A stretch of 64,000 nt of DNA. Source: Actinokineospora iranica. Its GTDB lineage: Bacteria > Actinomycetota > Actinomycetes > Mycobacteriales > Pseudonocardiaceae. Below the pieces are notes generated by a model that made no database searches, was not told the origin of the DNA, and worked only from the letters and a program-made list of their open reading frames with translations. The DNA is taken from positions 62,001 through 126,000 of the forward strand of contig NZ_FMZZ01000006.1 of assembly GCF_900101685.1 (NCBI RefSeq). The letters run 5' to 3'. The translations under genes were made by a program, and so were the position numbers. Positions 34,411 to 44,400 of this stretch are shown here, in pieces (position 1 is the stretch's first letter; each line of letters opens with the position of its first letter).

Positions 34411-36177
34411 TCAGTTGGCGCAGACCTCGTCCAGCGCCGCGAGGAACGCCTGGAACTGGGCGGTGAAGCGCCGGTGGTCGCGGGCGGCTGCCTCGTCCTG
34501 GGTGGCGTACCAGTACATGCCGGGCGTGCCGTCGGCCGATGAGTCCAGGTTCGCGAAGCGGGTCAACCACTGCTCGGTCTCCCCCAACGCCACCGCGTAA
34601 GGCAGCGACCGGGAGAAGACCATCTCGCGGTCCGCGACAGGCACGGCGTCCGGGCGGGCCTCGCGCAGGTAGCCCAAGACGCCGCGGACCTGCTGCACGA
34701 GGACGCTGCCGCGCTCGGTCCGCACCGGCATGAGGCGCGCGCCGAGCATCAGCGCGACGCCGCCGATGACCAGGGCGACGCCGAGCAGCGCGGGCCCGCC
34801 GGTGAGCGCGAGCAGCACCGTGGCGGCCGCGCCGAGGACGACGACGGCCGCGCCCGCGACGCCCCAGCGGCCGAAGCTGTCGGGATGCCTGCCCAGCCAC
34901 CCGCGGCCGATCGCGTCCGCGTAGAGCGCCGACCGGACAGGCGCGAGGTCCGGCGGGGTGGCGCGCAGGGCGGACAGGGTGACCGACTCGGCGCCGCTGG
35001 GCAAGAGCGCGTCGTAGAGCGCGCGTTCGTAAGAGGTCAGTGAGTCGTCGGCGGGATTGCGGCGCACGATCTGCCAGTCGCCGCCGGACTCGGTGATCCA
35101 CAGGTAGTTGCGCACCGCGAGGTCGACCACGGTCGCGCTGAGGTCCCGGGCGTCTACCTTCTCGTCGACAACCGTGCCCGCCTGGCCGGGCAGCACGCCG
35201 TCCGGGGAGGCGAAGGTGACCCGGTCGCCGTCCTTGGCCGGCAGGTCGACTGGCGCGACCTCGGTGACCAGCGCCTTGGCGTCGCGCCCCCGGGCCAGCC
35301 AGAGCGCGGCGAAGCCGCCGAGCAGCAGCAGCGTCAGCAGGCCAAGACCGGCGCCGGTGAGCGGGGTGAGCGCGAACGGGCCAGCCGCGCCACCGGCCCG
35401 CTCGAACCGCGCGTTGGCCGGGACGAGGCCTGCGGGCAGGTCGGCGGCGAGGTCGACCCGGGCCGCGGTGTCCAGATCGGACTGGACCACCCGCAGGACG
35501 CCGCCCCCGTCGGTGACCGCGGAGTCGCAGCGGTCCTCTGTGCCGGAAGGACCGGCCAGGCAGACGAAGTTGGAACCGCGCTTGGGGGTCAGCAGGGAAG
35601 CGCGCAGGAACACCAGCCTGGTGTCCCAGCCGCCCGCGACCTGCCAGCGGAACTGGAGGTGGTCGCCCAGGTCGGCGATGGCGCCGTCCACGGTGTACTT
35701 GACCGTGGACGCGCCTTCGCCCAGCGACATGACGAACGTCTCACCGTTGACCGCGGCGGTCCCGTTCCCGTCGACGGAGGCGTCGCGCACGGCGAACACG
35801 CGGTCGCCGATGCGCAGCGGCGCGGTGCGGGTCATCGTCTGTCTCGCCTGCACGACGACCTGTTCCAGCACCGTGAGGCTGCCGTCGCGCTCGACTTTGA
35901 GCTGCACGTTCACGCTGCGCGGCAGCACCGGCTGCCCGACGCCCGGCGGGCGCGTCGGCCTGCCCGGGCGTCCGCTTGGCGGGATCGGGTCGATGGTCGG
36001 TGGCGTCGCCGAGCCGGTCGGGCCGGGCTTGGGCACCGGGAACTCGATGCTCGGCGCGCTCGGCGGCGGCGACGGAAACGACGGCTGACCTGCCGCGAGA
36101 GCCATGCCCGCCGCCGCTGTCGCCGCGGCGACCCCCCAATTCATGAACACGGCAGCGAACGATAGCCGAGCGCCCAT
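34411..36177 (-). CDS. DUF2207 predicted membrane protein with signal peptide
   Basis: The protein has 588 residues. From ATG at 36177 there is a signal sequence (short Arg-containing start, then an Ala-rich core to AAG near residue 30). It is followed by a proline-rich segment, a beta-rich external DUF2207 domain (RDGSLTVLEQVVV, PLRIGDRVFAVRDASVDG), a helix near residues 265-285 (GLGLLTLLLLGGFAALWLA), a cytoplasmic domain, and a helix pair near 425-470. The family is widespread in actinobacteria and has no established biochemical role. A later ATG at 36144 is also possible but would shorten the signal peptide's basic end. It is divergent from ypfJ with 92 bp between. Confidence 0.8.
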   Translation of the reverse strand: MGARLSFAAVFMNWGVAAATAAAGMALAAGQPSFPSPPPSAPSIEFPVPKPGPTGSATPPTIDPIPPSGRPGRPTRPPGVGQPVLPRSVNVQLKVERDGSLTVLEQVVVQARQTMTRTAPLRIGDRVFAVRDASVDGNGTAAVNGETFVMSLGEGASTVKYTVDGAIADLGDHLQFRWQVAGGWDTRLVFLRASLLTPKRGSNFVCLAGPSGTEDRCDSAVTDGGGVLRVVQSDLDTAARVDLAADLPAGLVPANARFERAGGAAGPFALTPLTGAGLGLLTLLLLGGFAALWLARGRDAKALVTEVAPVDLPAKDGDRVTFASPDGVLPGQAGTVVDEKVDARDLSATVVDLAVRNYLWITESGGDWQIVRRNPADDSLTSYERALYDALLPSGAESVTLSALRATPPDLAPVRSALYADAIGRGWLGRHPDSFGRWGVAGAAVVVLGAAATVLLALTGGPALLGVALVIGGVALMLGARLMPVRTERGSVLVQQVRGVLGYLREARPDAVPVADREMVFSRSLPYAVALGETEQWLTRFANLDSSADGTPGMYWYATQDEAAARDHRRFTAQFQAFLAALDEVCAN

Positions 36178-36234
36178 ATGCTCACCCGCGGTCTGGGCGA
36201 ACTGCCCGGACCGCGATCTCGACACGGGGGAACG

Positions 36235-36273
36235 ATGACAGCCGGGGCAACGATGACAGCGGGGCAACGATGA
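36235..36273 (+). CDS. Putative 12-codon leader ORF made of 17-18 bp repeats ahead of the YpfJ-type protease
   Basis: The repeat gggg(c)aacgatgacagc occurs at 36227-36243 and 36244-36260, with a third, partial copy (36261-36272) providing the ribosome site and ATG of the main gene. Read from ATG at 36235 it gives MTAGATMTAGQR, and the stop TGA (36271-36273) overlaps the ATG at 36270 of the protease. This is a coupled mini-ORF structure. Translation is not proven; the repeats may simply be a duplicated translation start. Confidence 0.4.
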   Translation: MTAGATMTAGQR

Positions 36274-37487
36274 ACCAGCCGCCGATGGGGCCCTGGCGTC
36301 CACACGGGCCGTATCCGCCGCCGATGCCGGTGGCTCCGCCGCCGCAGGCGCGCCCGATGCCGCCCGCCCCCGGCTACCACCCTGCACAGGGGACCGCGCC
36401 GTTCCCCGGCCCGTACGGTCCGCCGCCCCCGCCCGGCTACGGCCCGCCGCCCGGCTACGGCGGTCCGCCGCCGGGGTGGGGCCCGCCGATGCGGCCGAAG
36501 TCGAACACCGGCCTGATCGTGTCGCTCTCGCTCGTCGTGCTGCTGATCGCGGGCGTCGCCGTGACCGGTGTCATCCGGTCGACGGCGGCTAAGAGCCGCT
36601 CGTCCAGCGACACCGGTTACGACTACCCGGGCAGCACTTACGCGCCGATCTCGACCACGACGACCACCACGACGCGGACCACGACCACCACCACCACGAC
36701 GTCGGCGACCACCACCACGACGAGCAGGACGACCACGACCACCAGCGCCACCCCGACGGGCCCGCGGCCGGTCTACACGCTCGCCGACAACCCGCTGTTC
36801 AGCACCGGCAACGGCGTCAACGTCGTCACCTGCGGCCTGCCCGCGTGGCGCAGCGACCCGCAGTCCGCGCAGGCGTTCTTCACCGCGGCGCTGCCGTGCT
36901 TCGAGCAGGGCTGGGCGCCGGTGATGCAGCGGGCGGGCCTGCCGTACTTCACCCCCGGCCTGGAGTTCCCCGGCGGGACGACCTGGGAGAGCCCGTGCGG
37001 CTCGGCGAACCAGGGGACATGGGCGGCGTTCTACTGCCCGAGCAACAACACGATCTACATGCCGTTCGAGGGCCTGCAGACCGATGTCAACGGCACCGCG
37101 ACCGGCAACTACCTGGCGCTGTTCGCGCACGAGTTCGGCCACCACATCCAGGAGCTGTCCGGGGTGAACGAGGCCTACTGGGACGCCCGGTACGAGGCGG
37201 GCGACCAAACCGCGCTCGGGTTGGAGCTTTCCCGGCGCTCGGAGTTGCAGGCGCAGTGCTTCGGCGGCATGTGGTTCGCGGGCGGGCAGCACGGCGGGGC
37301 GTCGATCAACGACAAGGTGATCCGCGAGATGCTCGCCGACGGCTACACCCGCGGCGACTGGAAGCAGGGCGCGCCGCCCGACCACGGCTCCCCCCAGCAC
37401 TACGGCGCGTGGCAGGAACACGGGTTTACCAACAACCGAACAGCGCCGTGCAACACCTGGGCGGCCAACTCCGCCGACGTCTCTTGA
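36270..37487 (+). CDS. YpfJ-family neutral zinc metallopeptidase, membrane anchored
   Basis: This 405-residue protein begins with a proline/glycine-rich cytoplasmic head (PPPGYGPPPGYGG), then one membrane helix at about 80-100, a threonine-rich external linker at about 128-162, and a peptidase domain. The zinc site HEFGHH begins at residue 287. FYCPSNNTIYMPFE lies before it, and RSELQAQCFGGMWF, with the third ligand Glu, after it. The domain belongs to PF04228. Four cysteines in the external domain could form disulphides. The ATG at 36270 has ggggcaac just upstream, part of a triplicated start region. Confidence 0.9.
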   Translation: MNQPPMGPWRPHGPYPPPMPVAPPPQARPMPPAPGYHPAQGTAPFPGPYGPPPPPGYGPPPGYGGPPPGWGPPMRPKSNTGLIVSLSLVVLLIAGVAVTGVIRSTAAKSRSSSDTGYDYPGSTYAPISTTTTTTTRTTTTTTTTSATTTTTSRTTTTTSATPTGPRPVYTLADNPLFSTGNGVNVVTCGLPAWRSDPQSAQAFFTAALPCFEQGWAPVMQRAGLPYFTPGLEFPGGTTWESPCGSANQGTWAAFYCPSNNTIYMPFEGLQTDVNGTATGNYLALFAHEFGHHIQELSGVNEAYWDARYEAGDQTALGLELSRRSELQAQCFGGMWFAGGQHGGASINDKVIREMLADGYTRGDWKQGAPPDHGSPQHYGAWQEHGFTNNRTAPCNTWAANSADVS

Positions 37488-37506
37488 CGGCTCTTGGACT
37501 GAGAAC

Positions 37507-37986
37507 TCAGTCGGCGAGCACCTGTTCGCGCAGGATGTCGGCGTGTCCGCAATGGTGGGCCAGCTCCCGCAGCACTTGCAGGCACACCCAGCGAAGCGTG
37601 CGCGGCCCGGCCCGGTGGCCGGTCACGACGGCGTCCAGCGGCAGGTCCGCGATCACCGTCCGGGCCGTGGCGCAGGCTTTCCGGTGGGCCGCCGTGACCG
37701 AGGCGATGGTGTCGTCGTCGGAGAGCCGGAAGGATTCGTCCGGGCTCCGCACCAGGCCGAGCTCGCGGCGGGACGTGCCGCCGACGCACTCCTCGAACCA
37801 CACCCGCTGCATCCACGTGACGTGCTTGAGCAGCCCGAGCAGCGTCGTCGCCGACGGGACGAGTCCGCGGCGGGCCTGTCCCTCGGTGAGACCGTCGAGA
37901 GTCGCCTCGATGGCGCCGCGGTACTCCTCGATGAACGCGTCGAGCTGAATGCGTTCGTCGTCCAGCGGCACATCGAACGAACCCAT
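37507..37986 (-). CDS. DinB/DUF664 mycothiol-dependent-type protein
   Basis: This 159-residue four-helix protein has the metal-site histidines of the DinB superfamily in LLKHVTWMQRVWFEE (first His, near residue 55) and in LRELAHHCGHADILREQ (His pair and third His, near residue 143-147). The mycothiol-transferase-type DUF664 family in actinobacteria has this exact C-terminal motif. The substrate is unknown. The start is ATG at 37986, and the gene is convergent with ypfJ, 19 bp between stops. Confidence 0.85.
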   Translation of the reverse strand: MGSFDVPLDDERIQLDAFIEEYRGAIEATLDGLTEGQARRGLVPSATTLLGLLKHVTWMQRVWFEECVGGTSRRELGLVRSPDESFRLSDDDTIASVTAAHRKACATARTVIADLPLDAVVTGHRAGPRTLRWVCLQVLRELAHHCGHADILREQVLAD

Positions 37987-38013
37987 CAGAATCTCCTATC
38001 CTGAGACTAGGTC

Positions 38014-38436
38014 TTAGGCAGGCGCACGGCGCCGGTACAGCTCGGCGAAACCGGCGCCCGCCATCCCCGCGAAGACCATCAGGACCACCCCGACCGGCCG
38101 GGCGTCGAGCGTGGCCCCCGAGGTGGCCTGGGCCAGGTGGACGGTCTCCCCCGCGCCGAGGGTGATCTCGATGGTCTCGCCCTGCTCGTGGCCGCAGGCG
38201 TCGAGTGGGGCGTGGTGCTCGACGCCGTCGAGGGTGTAGGCGACCTGCTCGACGCCGGAGCGGGCGCACGGCACCCCGATGAGCACGGTCGCGGACACCG
38301 TCACCGGCTGCTCGGGCGCGTGCGACCAGTCGCGGAAAGCGCCCGCGAACGCGAACACCAGCGCGACCAGGACGCTGAACACCGCGACGCCCGCCAGCTT
38401 GAGGGCAGACGCCTGGACGGCGAACGGGACGCGCAC
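38014..38436 (-). CDS. Small membrane protein of unknown function
   Basis: I do not recognise this family. The 140 residues show an N-terminal helix (about 12-33, LKLAGVAVFSVLVALVFAFAGAF), an external stretch with two cysteines (GVPCARSGVE and LDACGHEQGE) that could pair, and a C-terminal helix near 113-130 followed by a basic RRR tail. The topology is N-in, external middle, C-in. The start is ATG at 38436; the next gene upstream on this strand is the K+ channel 57 bp away. Confidence 0.65.
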   Translation of the reverse strand: MRVPFAVQASALKLAGVAVFSVLVALVFAFAGAFRDWSHAPEQPVTVSATVLIGVPCARSGVEQVAYTLDGVEHHAPLDACGHEQGETIEITLGAGETVHLAQATSGATLDARPVGVVLMVFAGMAGAGFAELYRRRAPA

Positions 38437-38493
38437 CTCCGGATGGTCGCAGACCGGGGCGAATACCAGCCACCCTGCGGTCTACCGGGTGAA

Positions 38494-39558
38494 TCAGTCG
38501 GACGCCGGGGTGACTTTCCTGATGTAGAGCAGGCGGTCTCCGGACTCGATGGCGTCGGCCTCCGACGAGTCGACGCGGTGCAGCGTCCCGGCGCGGACGA
38601 TGCCCAGCACGATGTCGGGCAGGTGCCGGGGCGAGCCGCCGACCTCGCTTGGCTCGACCTCGCGCTCGGCGATCGCCAGGCCCGCGTCCGGGGTGATCAG
38701 GTCCTCGACCATGTCGACCACGGTCGGGGTGTGCGTGGCCATGCCGAGCAGGCGGCCCGCGGTCTCGCTGGAGACCACGACCTGGTTGGCGCCGGACTGG
38801 CGCAGCAGGTGCACGTTCTCGGTTTCGCGGACCGCGGCGACGATCTGCGCGCTCGGCGCCATCTCGCGGGCGGTGAGCGTGATCAGCACGGCCGAGTCGT
38901 CGCGGTTGGCCGCGACCACGACCGACTTCGCGCGCGGCACCCCGGCGACCCGCAGCACGTCGGAGCGGGTGCCGGAGCCGTGCACGGTCACCAGGCCGAG
39001 CAGCGAGGCCGCGTCGAGCATGGCCTGGTCGGTGTCGACCACCACGATCCGGCTGGGCTCCACCCCGTCGGAGAGCACGGCGCTGACCGCGGAGCGGCCC
39101 TTGGTGCCATAGCCGACGACCACCACGTGGTCTCGCACCTTCGACCTCCACCGTTGGATCTTGAAAGCCTGACGTGAGCGCTCGGTCAGTACCGCGAGGG
39201 TGGTGCCGACCAGGACGATGAGGAACAGGATGCGCAGCGGGGTGATCACCAGGATGTTGATCAGCCGCGCGGAATCGCTTTCCGGGGCGATGTCACCGTA
39301 GCCGGTCGTCGACAGCGACACCGTGGCGTAGTAGACCGCGTCGAGGAACGAGACACCGTCCTCGTTTACGTCCCGGTAGCCGTCGCGGTCCAGGTAGACG
39401 ATCAGGACAGCGGCGAACAGCGCCAGCACCGCCCAGATGATCCGGCGGACGATCGAGGTGACCGGGCTGACGCTGCTCTCGGGCATCCGGATGACGCCCA
39501 CCAGGTCGTGCTCCGGCCGCTCGATGAGGCTGTCGGTCTTGCGTTTGGGCCGGATCAC
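38494..39558 (-). CDS. Two-helix potassium channel with RCK (TrkA-N/TrkA-C) domain
   Basis: The protein has 354 residues. Helix one is at about 39-56, a pore loop carries the selectivity filter TTGYGD at residues 84-89, and helix two is at about 98-122. The RCK domain begins HVVVVGYGTKGRSAVSAVL (Rossmann GxGxxG variant), followed by a TrkA-C-like end (GTLHRVDSSEADAIESGDRLLYI). The RCK part binds nucleotide or Ca2+ in this class. It matches Rv3200c by position and architecture. The start is GTG at 39558. Confidence 0.93.
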   Translation of the reverse strand: MIRPKRKTDSLIERPEHDLVGVIRMPESSVSPVTSIVRRIIWAVLALFAAVLIVYLDRDGYRDVNEDGVSFLDAVYYATVSLSTTGYGDIAPESDSARLINILVITPLRILFLIVLVGTTLAVLTERSRQAFKIQRWRSKVRDHVVVVGYGTKGRSAVSAVLSDGVEPSRIVVVDTDQAMLDAASLLGLVTVHGSGTRSDVLRVAGVPRAKSVVVAANRDDSAVLITLTAREMAPSAQIVAAVRETENVHLLRQSGANQVVVSSETAGRLLGMATHTPTVVDMVEDLITPDAGLAIAEREVEPSEVGGSPRHLPDIVLGIVRAGTLHRVDSSEADAIESGDRLLYIRKVTPASD

Positions 39559-39669
39559 CGGGAGCGTCCCAACATCATTCGGCTCACGCGCGTGAGGTTA
39601 GCCGCAGCCGCCACCGAAGCTGTGGTGAGGCTCATCGCCGCGCCGGTCGCGGCGTGGCATCGTGGCGCC

Positions 39670-40047
39670 ATGGCCACGACCGACTCCCGCCGCGCCGTCG
39701 CGCTCGCCGTCCTGCTCGGCACGGCGGGCACGCTGCACTTCACCGTCCCCAAGCCGTTCGACGCGCTGGTCCCGAAGTGGCTGCCCGGCGGGCGGCGGCG
39801 GTGGACGCACCTGTCGGGTGTCGCGGAGGCGGCGTGCGGGCTCGCGGTGGCGGTGCCCAGGACCCGGCGGCTCGGCGCGCTGGCGGCGGCACTGCTGTTC
39901 GTCGCGGTGTTCCCGGGGAACGTGAAGATGGCGCTGGACTACCAGCGCGCGGGTAAGCCCGCCGTGTGGCGGGCGGTCGCGTGGGGCCGGTTGCCGTTGC
40001 AGTGGCCGCTGGTCGCGTGGGCGCTGCGGGTGCGGGACTCGGCCTGA
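39670..40047 (+). CDS. DoxX-like small membrane protein
   Basis: The 125 residues have about four hydrophobic helices. Motifs are LGTAGTLHFTVPKPFDALVPKWLPGGRRRWTH, read in parts as HFTVPKPFD and PKWLPGGRR, then SGVAEAACGLAVAVP and FPGNVKMALDY. These are typical of the DoxX/YphA-like family of unassigned role. The ATG at 39670 was chosen because upstream sequence in frame is not family-like and the first helix begins just after. It is convergent with the KAP NTPase, 7 bp between stops. Confidence 0.75.
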   Translation: MATTDSRRAVALAVLLGTAGTLHFTVPKPFDALVPKWLPGGRRRWTHLSGVAEAACGLAVAVPRTRRLGALAAALLFVAVFPGNVKMALDYQRAGKPAVWRAVAWGRLPLQWPLVAWALRVRDSA

Positions 40048-40054
40048 CCGGCGC

Positions 40055-41383
40055 TCAGACCAGTTCGGCGCGGCTGCCGGTGCCGAGCACCTTCTCCAGC
40101 AGGTCCTCGGCGGCCTCCCGGCTGAGACCGGCGCCCGCGAGGATGGGCGGGCCCGCCTCGACGAGGTCCTTGGCCTCCTTGAGGCTGATGTTGTTGTGCT
40201 CGCGCACGACCTTGACCAGGTTGATCTTGAACTCGCCGACCTGGGTGACCCGCACGTCGAACTCGGTCGGCCGCACGCCCGCGACCTGCGACAGGTGGAT
40301 ATAGCCGTCCAGTCCGCTGGGGTCGCCCTTGATCACGCCGCTGAGCCGGAGCACGGCCGGGTCGGCGAACAGGTGCGCGTTGGCGTCGGACGGCGCGAGC
40401 AGGACGTCGCGGTCGTCCACGATCTCCTTGTAGAACGCGGGCCGCTGGTACTGCACGACCAGCAGCGCGACCAGGATCTTGGCGTCGTAGTCGGCCGAGT
40501 CGAAGGTCTGCTTCGCGAGTTCGTCGTTGAGGATGAACGAGTTGACGAACCGCTTGATCTGGCGCGGGTTGGTGCCCAGCCCGGCCACGATGTCCTCGGC
40601 GATGTCGTGCAGCTTGGGCGTCAGCAGGGACCGGACGAATCCGGTGGTCGAGTCAGCGGTCACCGGCGGGATGGTGAACGGGACCTGGACGATCTTGTCG
40701 AGGTACTGGGCCTCGCTCACGTCCTCGTCGCCGTAGCGGTGGCGGATGCTGCGCTCCAGCGCCTCGCGGTCGACGCCGAGGACGTAGACGCAGCCCTTCA
40801 TGTTGAGGAACAGCTTGAGCGCTTCCAGGGTCTTGAGGATGTGCTCGGAGACGCAGCGGTCCAGGTCGTCGATGAAGAAGACGAGCCGGATCTCGCCGTT
40901 GTTGGTGACCTTGCCCAGCAGTTCCTCGAAGTGCTGGCGCAGCCGCACCTGCTTCTCGCGGACCAGGAAGCGCTCCTGCTCGTACTTCTCCTCGAACTTG
41001 CGGAAGTCGGTGGCCGCGGACATGAGGGTCATCGCCTTGAGCGCCGCGTTGCCCAGCGCGCCCGCGATGGCGTAGAGCAGTTTGCGGCCCTCTTCGCCGA
41101 GTCCGGCCTCTTCGACCATGGTGTGCAAGAGGGCGACGGCGGGATTCTCGTCGAACTGGTGCTGCCAGGCGTCGAACCAGACGGTGACGCAGTTGTCAGT
41201 CCTGTCCAGGTGCCGTTGGACCAGCTTCATCAGCGAGGTCTTACCGCTGCCCCACGAACCGTAGAGGCCGACGACGAGCGGGGTGTCGCAAATTTGGACC
41301 GCGTTGGCGAGCGCCAGCGCGATCTTGTCGCGGTCCAGCGCGTCCTCGATCGCCGGTTCGTCATTGCGGATGCCAAACGACAC
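40055..41383 (-). CDS. KAP-family P-loop NTPase fused to a ribosomal L7/L12 C-terminal-like domain
   Basis: The protein has 442 residues. Residues 1-360 form a KAP NTPase with Walker A GLYGSWGSGKTS (about 38-49), WFDAWQHQFDENP after it, Walker B LVFFIDDLDRC (about 163-173) and FVNSFILNDELAK. It has no membrane helices, unlike many KAP proteins. Residues about 372-435 read FDVRVTQVGEFKINLVKVVR and SLKEAKDLVEAGP, then LSREAAEDLLEKVLGTGSRAEL. That is the L7/L12 C-terminal fold with its conserved LKEAKDLVE helix that contacts translation factors. A soluble AAA-like switch tethered to an L12 tail could act at the ribosome, but that is inference. The start is GTG or ATG at 41383. Confidence 0.85.
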   Translation of the reverse strand: MSFGIRNDEPAIEDALDRDKIALALANAVQICDTPLVVGLYGSWGSGKTSLMKLVQRHLDRTDNCVTVWFDAWQHQFDENPAVALLHTMVEEAGLGEEGRKLLYAIAGALGNAALKAMTLMSAATDFRKFEEKYEQERFLVREKQVRLRQHFEELLGKVTNNGEIRLVFFIDDLDRCVSEHILKTLEALKLFLNMKGCVYVLGVDREALERSIRHRYGDEDVSEAQYLDKIVQVPFTIPPVTADSTTGFVRSLLTPKLHDIAEDIVAGLGTNPRQIKRFVNSFILNDELAKQTFDSADYDAKILVALLVVQYQRPAFYKEIVDDRDVLLAPSDANAHLFADPAVLRLSGVIKGDPSGLDGYIHLSQVAGVRPTEFDVRVTQVGEFKINLVKVVREHNNISLKEAKDLVEAGPPILAGAGLSREAAEDLLEKVLGTGSRAELV

Positions 41384-41437
41384 ACGACCTCCCCCAGTCC
41401 GGATACCTCATCGTAGATCGCCTGGAGGTGACGGCTG

Positions 41438-44400
41438 TTACGTGACCGGTTTGGGTTCGGACCGCTCGGGTTCGGACCGGTCGGGCACGGATCGCAAGAG
41501 GGCGCGGAGGCCGTCCGCGTCCAAGAGGTCGGCGGGACGCAGGGTGGTGTCGTGCCGCACGTAATGGAAAGCGGCGCGAACCTTGTCTAACGGGACGCCG
41601 GAAAGTCCCGCCCACGCGAGGCGGTAAGCGGCCAACTGCACGGCGAGGGCGGGCAATCGGTCGTCTTCGGGCACGCGCCCGGTTTTCCAGTCCACGACCG
41701 TCCAGCCGCCGTCCGGGTCGAGGAAGACCGCGTCCATGCGGCCCCGGACCGCGACGCCGTCGATCTCGGTGGCGAACGGGACCTCGACCTCGTGCGGGGT
41801 GCGGTCGGCCCAGCCGCTGCGCAAGAAGGCTTCGCGAAGGGTGTCGAGGTCGGTGTCCGGGGCGGCGTCGTCGTCCGCGGCTCCGGGAAGCTCGTCCAGG
41901 TCGAGCAGGGCGCGGGAGCCGAACCGCTTCTCCAGCCAGGCGTGGAACGCGGTGCCGCGCCGGGCGACCGGGTTCGGCGGGAACGGCAGCGGCCTGCGCA
42001 GGCGGCGGGCCAGTGCCTCCGGGTCGGCGGCGAGTTCTACGAGCTGGCTGACCGAAAGCTGGTCGGGCAGGGTCACCTGCTCGCGGCGGGCGGACGCGGC
42101 GGCGCGTTCGGCCAAGAGGACGTCGGTGTCGCGGACCCAGCCGTCGGGGTCGTCCGGGGTGTCGGCGACGTCATCGCCCTCGCGCAGGGCGGCCAGCTCC
42201 GCGCGGACCAGCGCGGCTCCGGTGGCCACGTCTGAGCGGCGGTCGCGCAGTGGATCAGCGGGCCACCGCGCGGACTTCACGGCCGTGGCCAGCGGGTTCT
42301 CCGCGCCTTCCTCGGGTTCCGGGGCCCAGACGTCGAGGACTTCCGCGGGCCACTCCTGGGCGGTCACGTAGTCGGCGAGCTCGGTCAGGAACTCCGACGG
42401 GCCCGCCGGGGTCGAACTCGCGCGCCCCCACCAGTGCCCGGACACCAGCAGGGTGCGCTCGGAGCGGGTGAGCGCGACGTAGAACAGGCGGCGTTCCTCG
42501 ATCAGGCCGCGCTCGGCGAACTCTTCGGTGTGCAGCGTGAGGGCGACCTCGACTTCCTTGCGGTTGGCCGCGCCGGACAGGTTCAGCTTCGGCAGGTCGA
42601 CGGCGTCGCCGCGCAGGTCGGCGGGCAGCTCGGTGACCGTGCGCAGCCAGCTTCCGCCGCGCCGCGCGCTGGGGAAGACCTTGCCGACCATGTTCGGCAC
42701 GGCGACGATCTCCCATTCCAGGCCTTTCGCCGAGTGCACGGTGAGGATCTGCACGCGGTCCTCGGCGACCTCGACCTCACCCGGCTCCAGGCCGTCTTCT
42801 GCGCTCTCGGCGGTGGCGAGGTAGTCGAGCAGCGCCGACAGGCTGGCCGAGGGGCTGGCTTGGGCGTAGTCGGCCACGACGTCGGCGAACTTGTCGAGGT
42901 GGGCGCGGCCCGCGCCGCCGCGCCGGGCGGTGGCCTCGATGTCGAGCAGCATGGTCCGCTCGACGTCGGCGACGAGTTCGGGCAGCGGCTGGTCGAGCCT
43001 GCGGCGCAGCATGGTCAGCTCGTGGCCGAGGGCGCGGACGCGCTGGTAGCCGAGTTCGGAGTAGGCCTCCGGCGGGCCGGGGTCATCGATGGCGTCGACC
43101 AGGCCCGCCTGTTCCGCACCTTCCCCGGGCAGCGCGTCCAGGGCGCTCGGGTCGGCGGGTTTGTCGGAATACGCGCCCGCGAGGCTCCCGGCGCGCCGCC
43201 ACAGGGCGGCGAGGTCGGCTGCGCCGATGCGCCAGCGGGAACCGGTGAGCAGGCGGGCGGCGGCGGTGCCCGCGAGCGGGTCGATGAGCACGCGCAGCGC
43301 GCTGACCAGGTCGCGGATCTCGGGTTCGTCCAGCAGCCCGCCGAGCCCGACGACCTCGACGGGCAGGCCCCGGTCGCGCAGGGCGGTGGCCAGCTCGGCC
43401 ATGTCGGCCCGCCGCCGGACCAGGACGGCGGCGGTGGGCGGCTTGTCCCGCTCCTCGACGGCGGCGTGCCACCGGTCGGCGATCTGGTTGGCCACCCACT
43501 GGGTCTCGGTGTCCGCATCGGACAGCAGGGCGAGCCGGATGTCCCCGGGCGGCGCGCCGTCGCGGGCGCGCAACTCGTCCACCTCCAGCCCGAAGGCGCG
43601 CAGCGGGGCGGAGACGGCGTTGGCGAGGTCGAGCACCTCGGGCGGGTTGCGGAAGCTGGTGAGCAGCCCGTAGCGGGTGGCTGGCAGGCGCCTGCCGCCG
43701 TGTTTCCGCGGGAAGTCTGTGGTGAACCGGGGCAGGTTGGCCGCGCTGGCGCCGCGCCAGCCGTAGATCGCCTGGGCGGGGTCGCCGACGGCGGTGACCG
43801 GCATCGGCTCGGCGTCGGGGTATTCCAGCGAACTGCCGAACAGCGACCGCAGCAGCACCCGCTGGGAGTGGCCGGTGTCCTGGTACTCGTCCAGCAGGAC
43901 CGCCCCGAACCGCGTGCGCTCCCCCGCCACCACCTCGGCGTGCCCGGCGGCCAGCCGCGCGGCGAGCGACATCTGGTCGCCGAAGTCGAGGGCGCCCTCC
44001 CGGCGCTTGCGGTCGGCGTACGCGGCGACCAGCGGGAGCAGGGCCACCCGGAACCGCTGGGTGACCATGACCTTCCGCAACTCCTGGGACGGCTCGGCGC
44101 GCTGCCCCTTGGCCTTGGGCGCGTTCTCGATGGCCGCGCAGATCGCCTCGGCGTGCCGCCGCAGCGCTTCCTCGTCGACCAGGTGCTCGGCCAGCTCACC
44201 GGCGAGGGCGAGGACGTACTGGGTGACGGTCGCGGGCACGTAGTCGGTGTCGAGGTCGTGCCCCCAGGTGGCCACCACCCGGTGCGCCACCTGCCAGGAC
44301 GCGGTCTCGCTGAGCAACCGGGCGCCCGGTTCGACCGGCAGCCGAAGCCCGTGTTCGGCGACCAACCGCCCCGCGTAGGCGTGGTAGGTCAGGATCGTCG

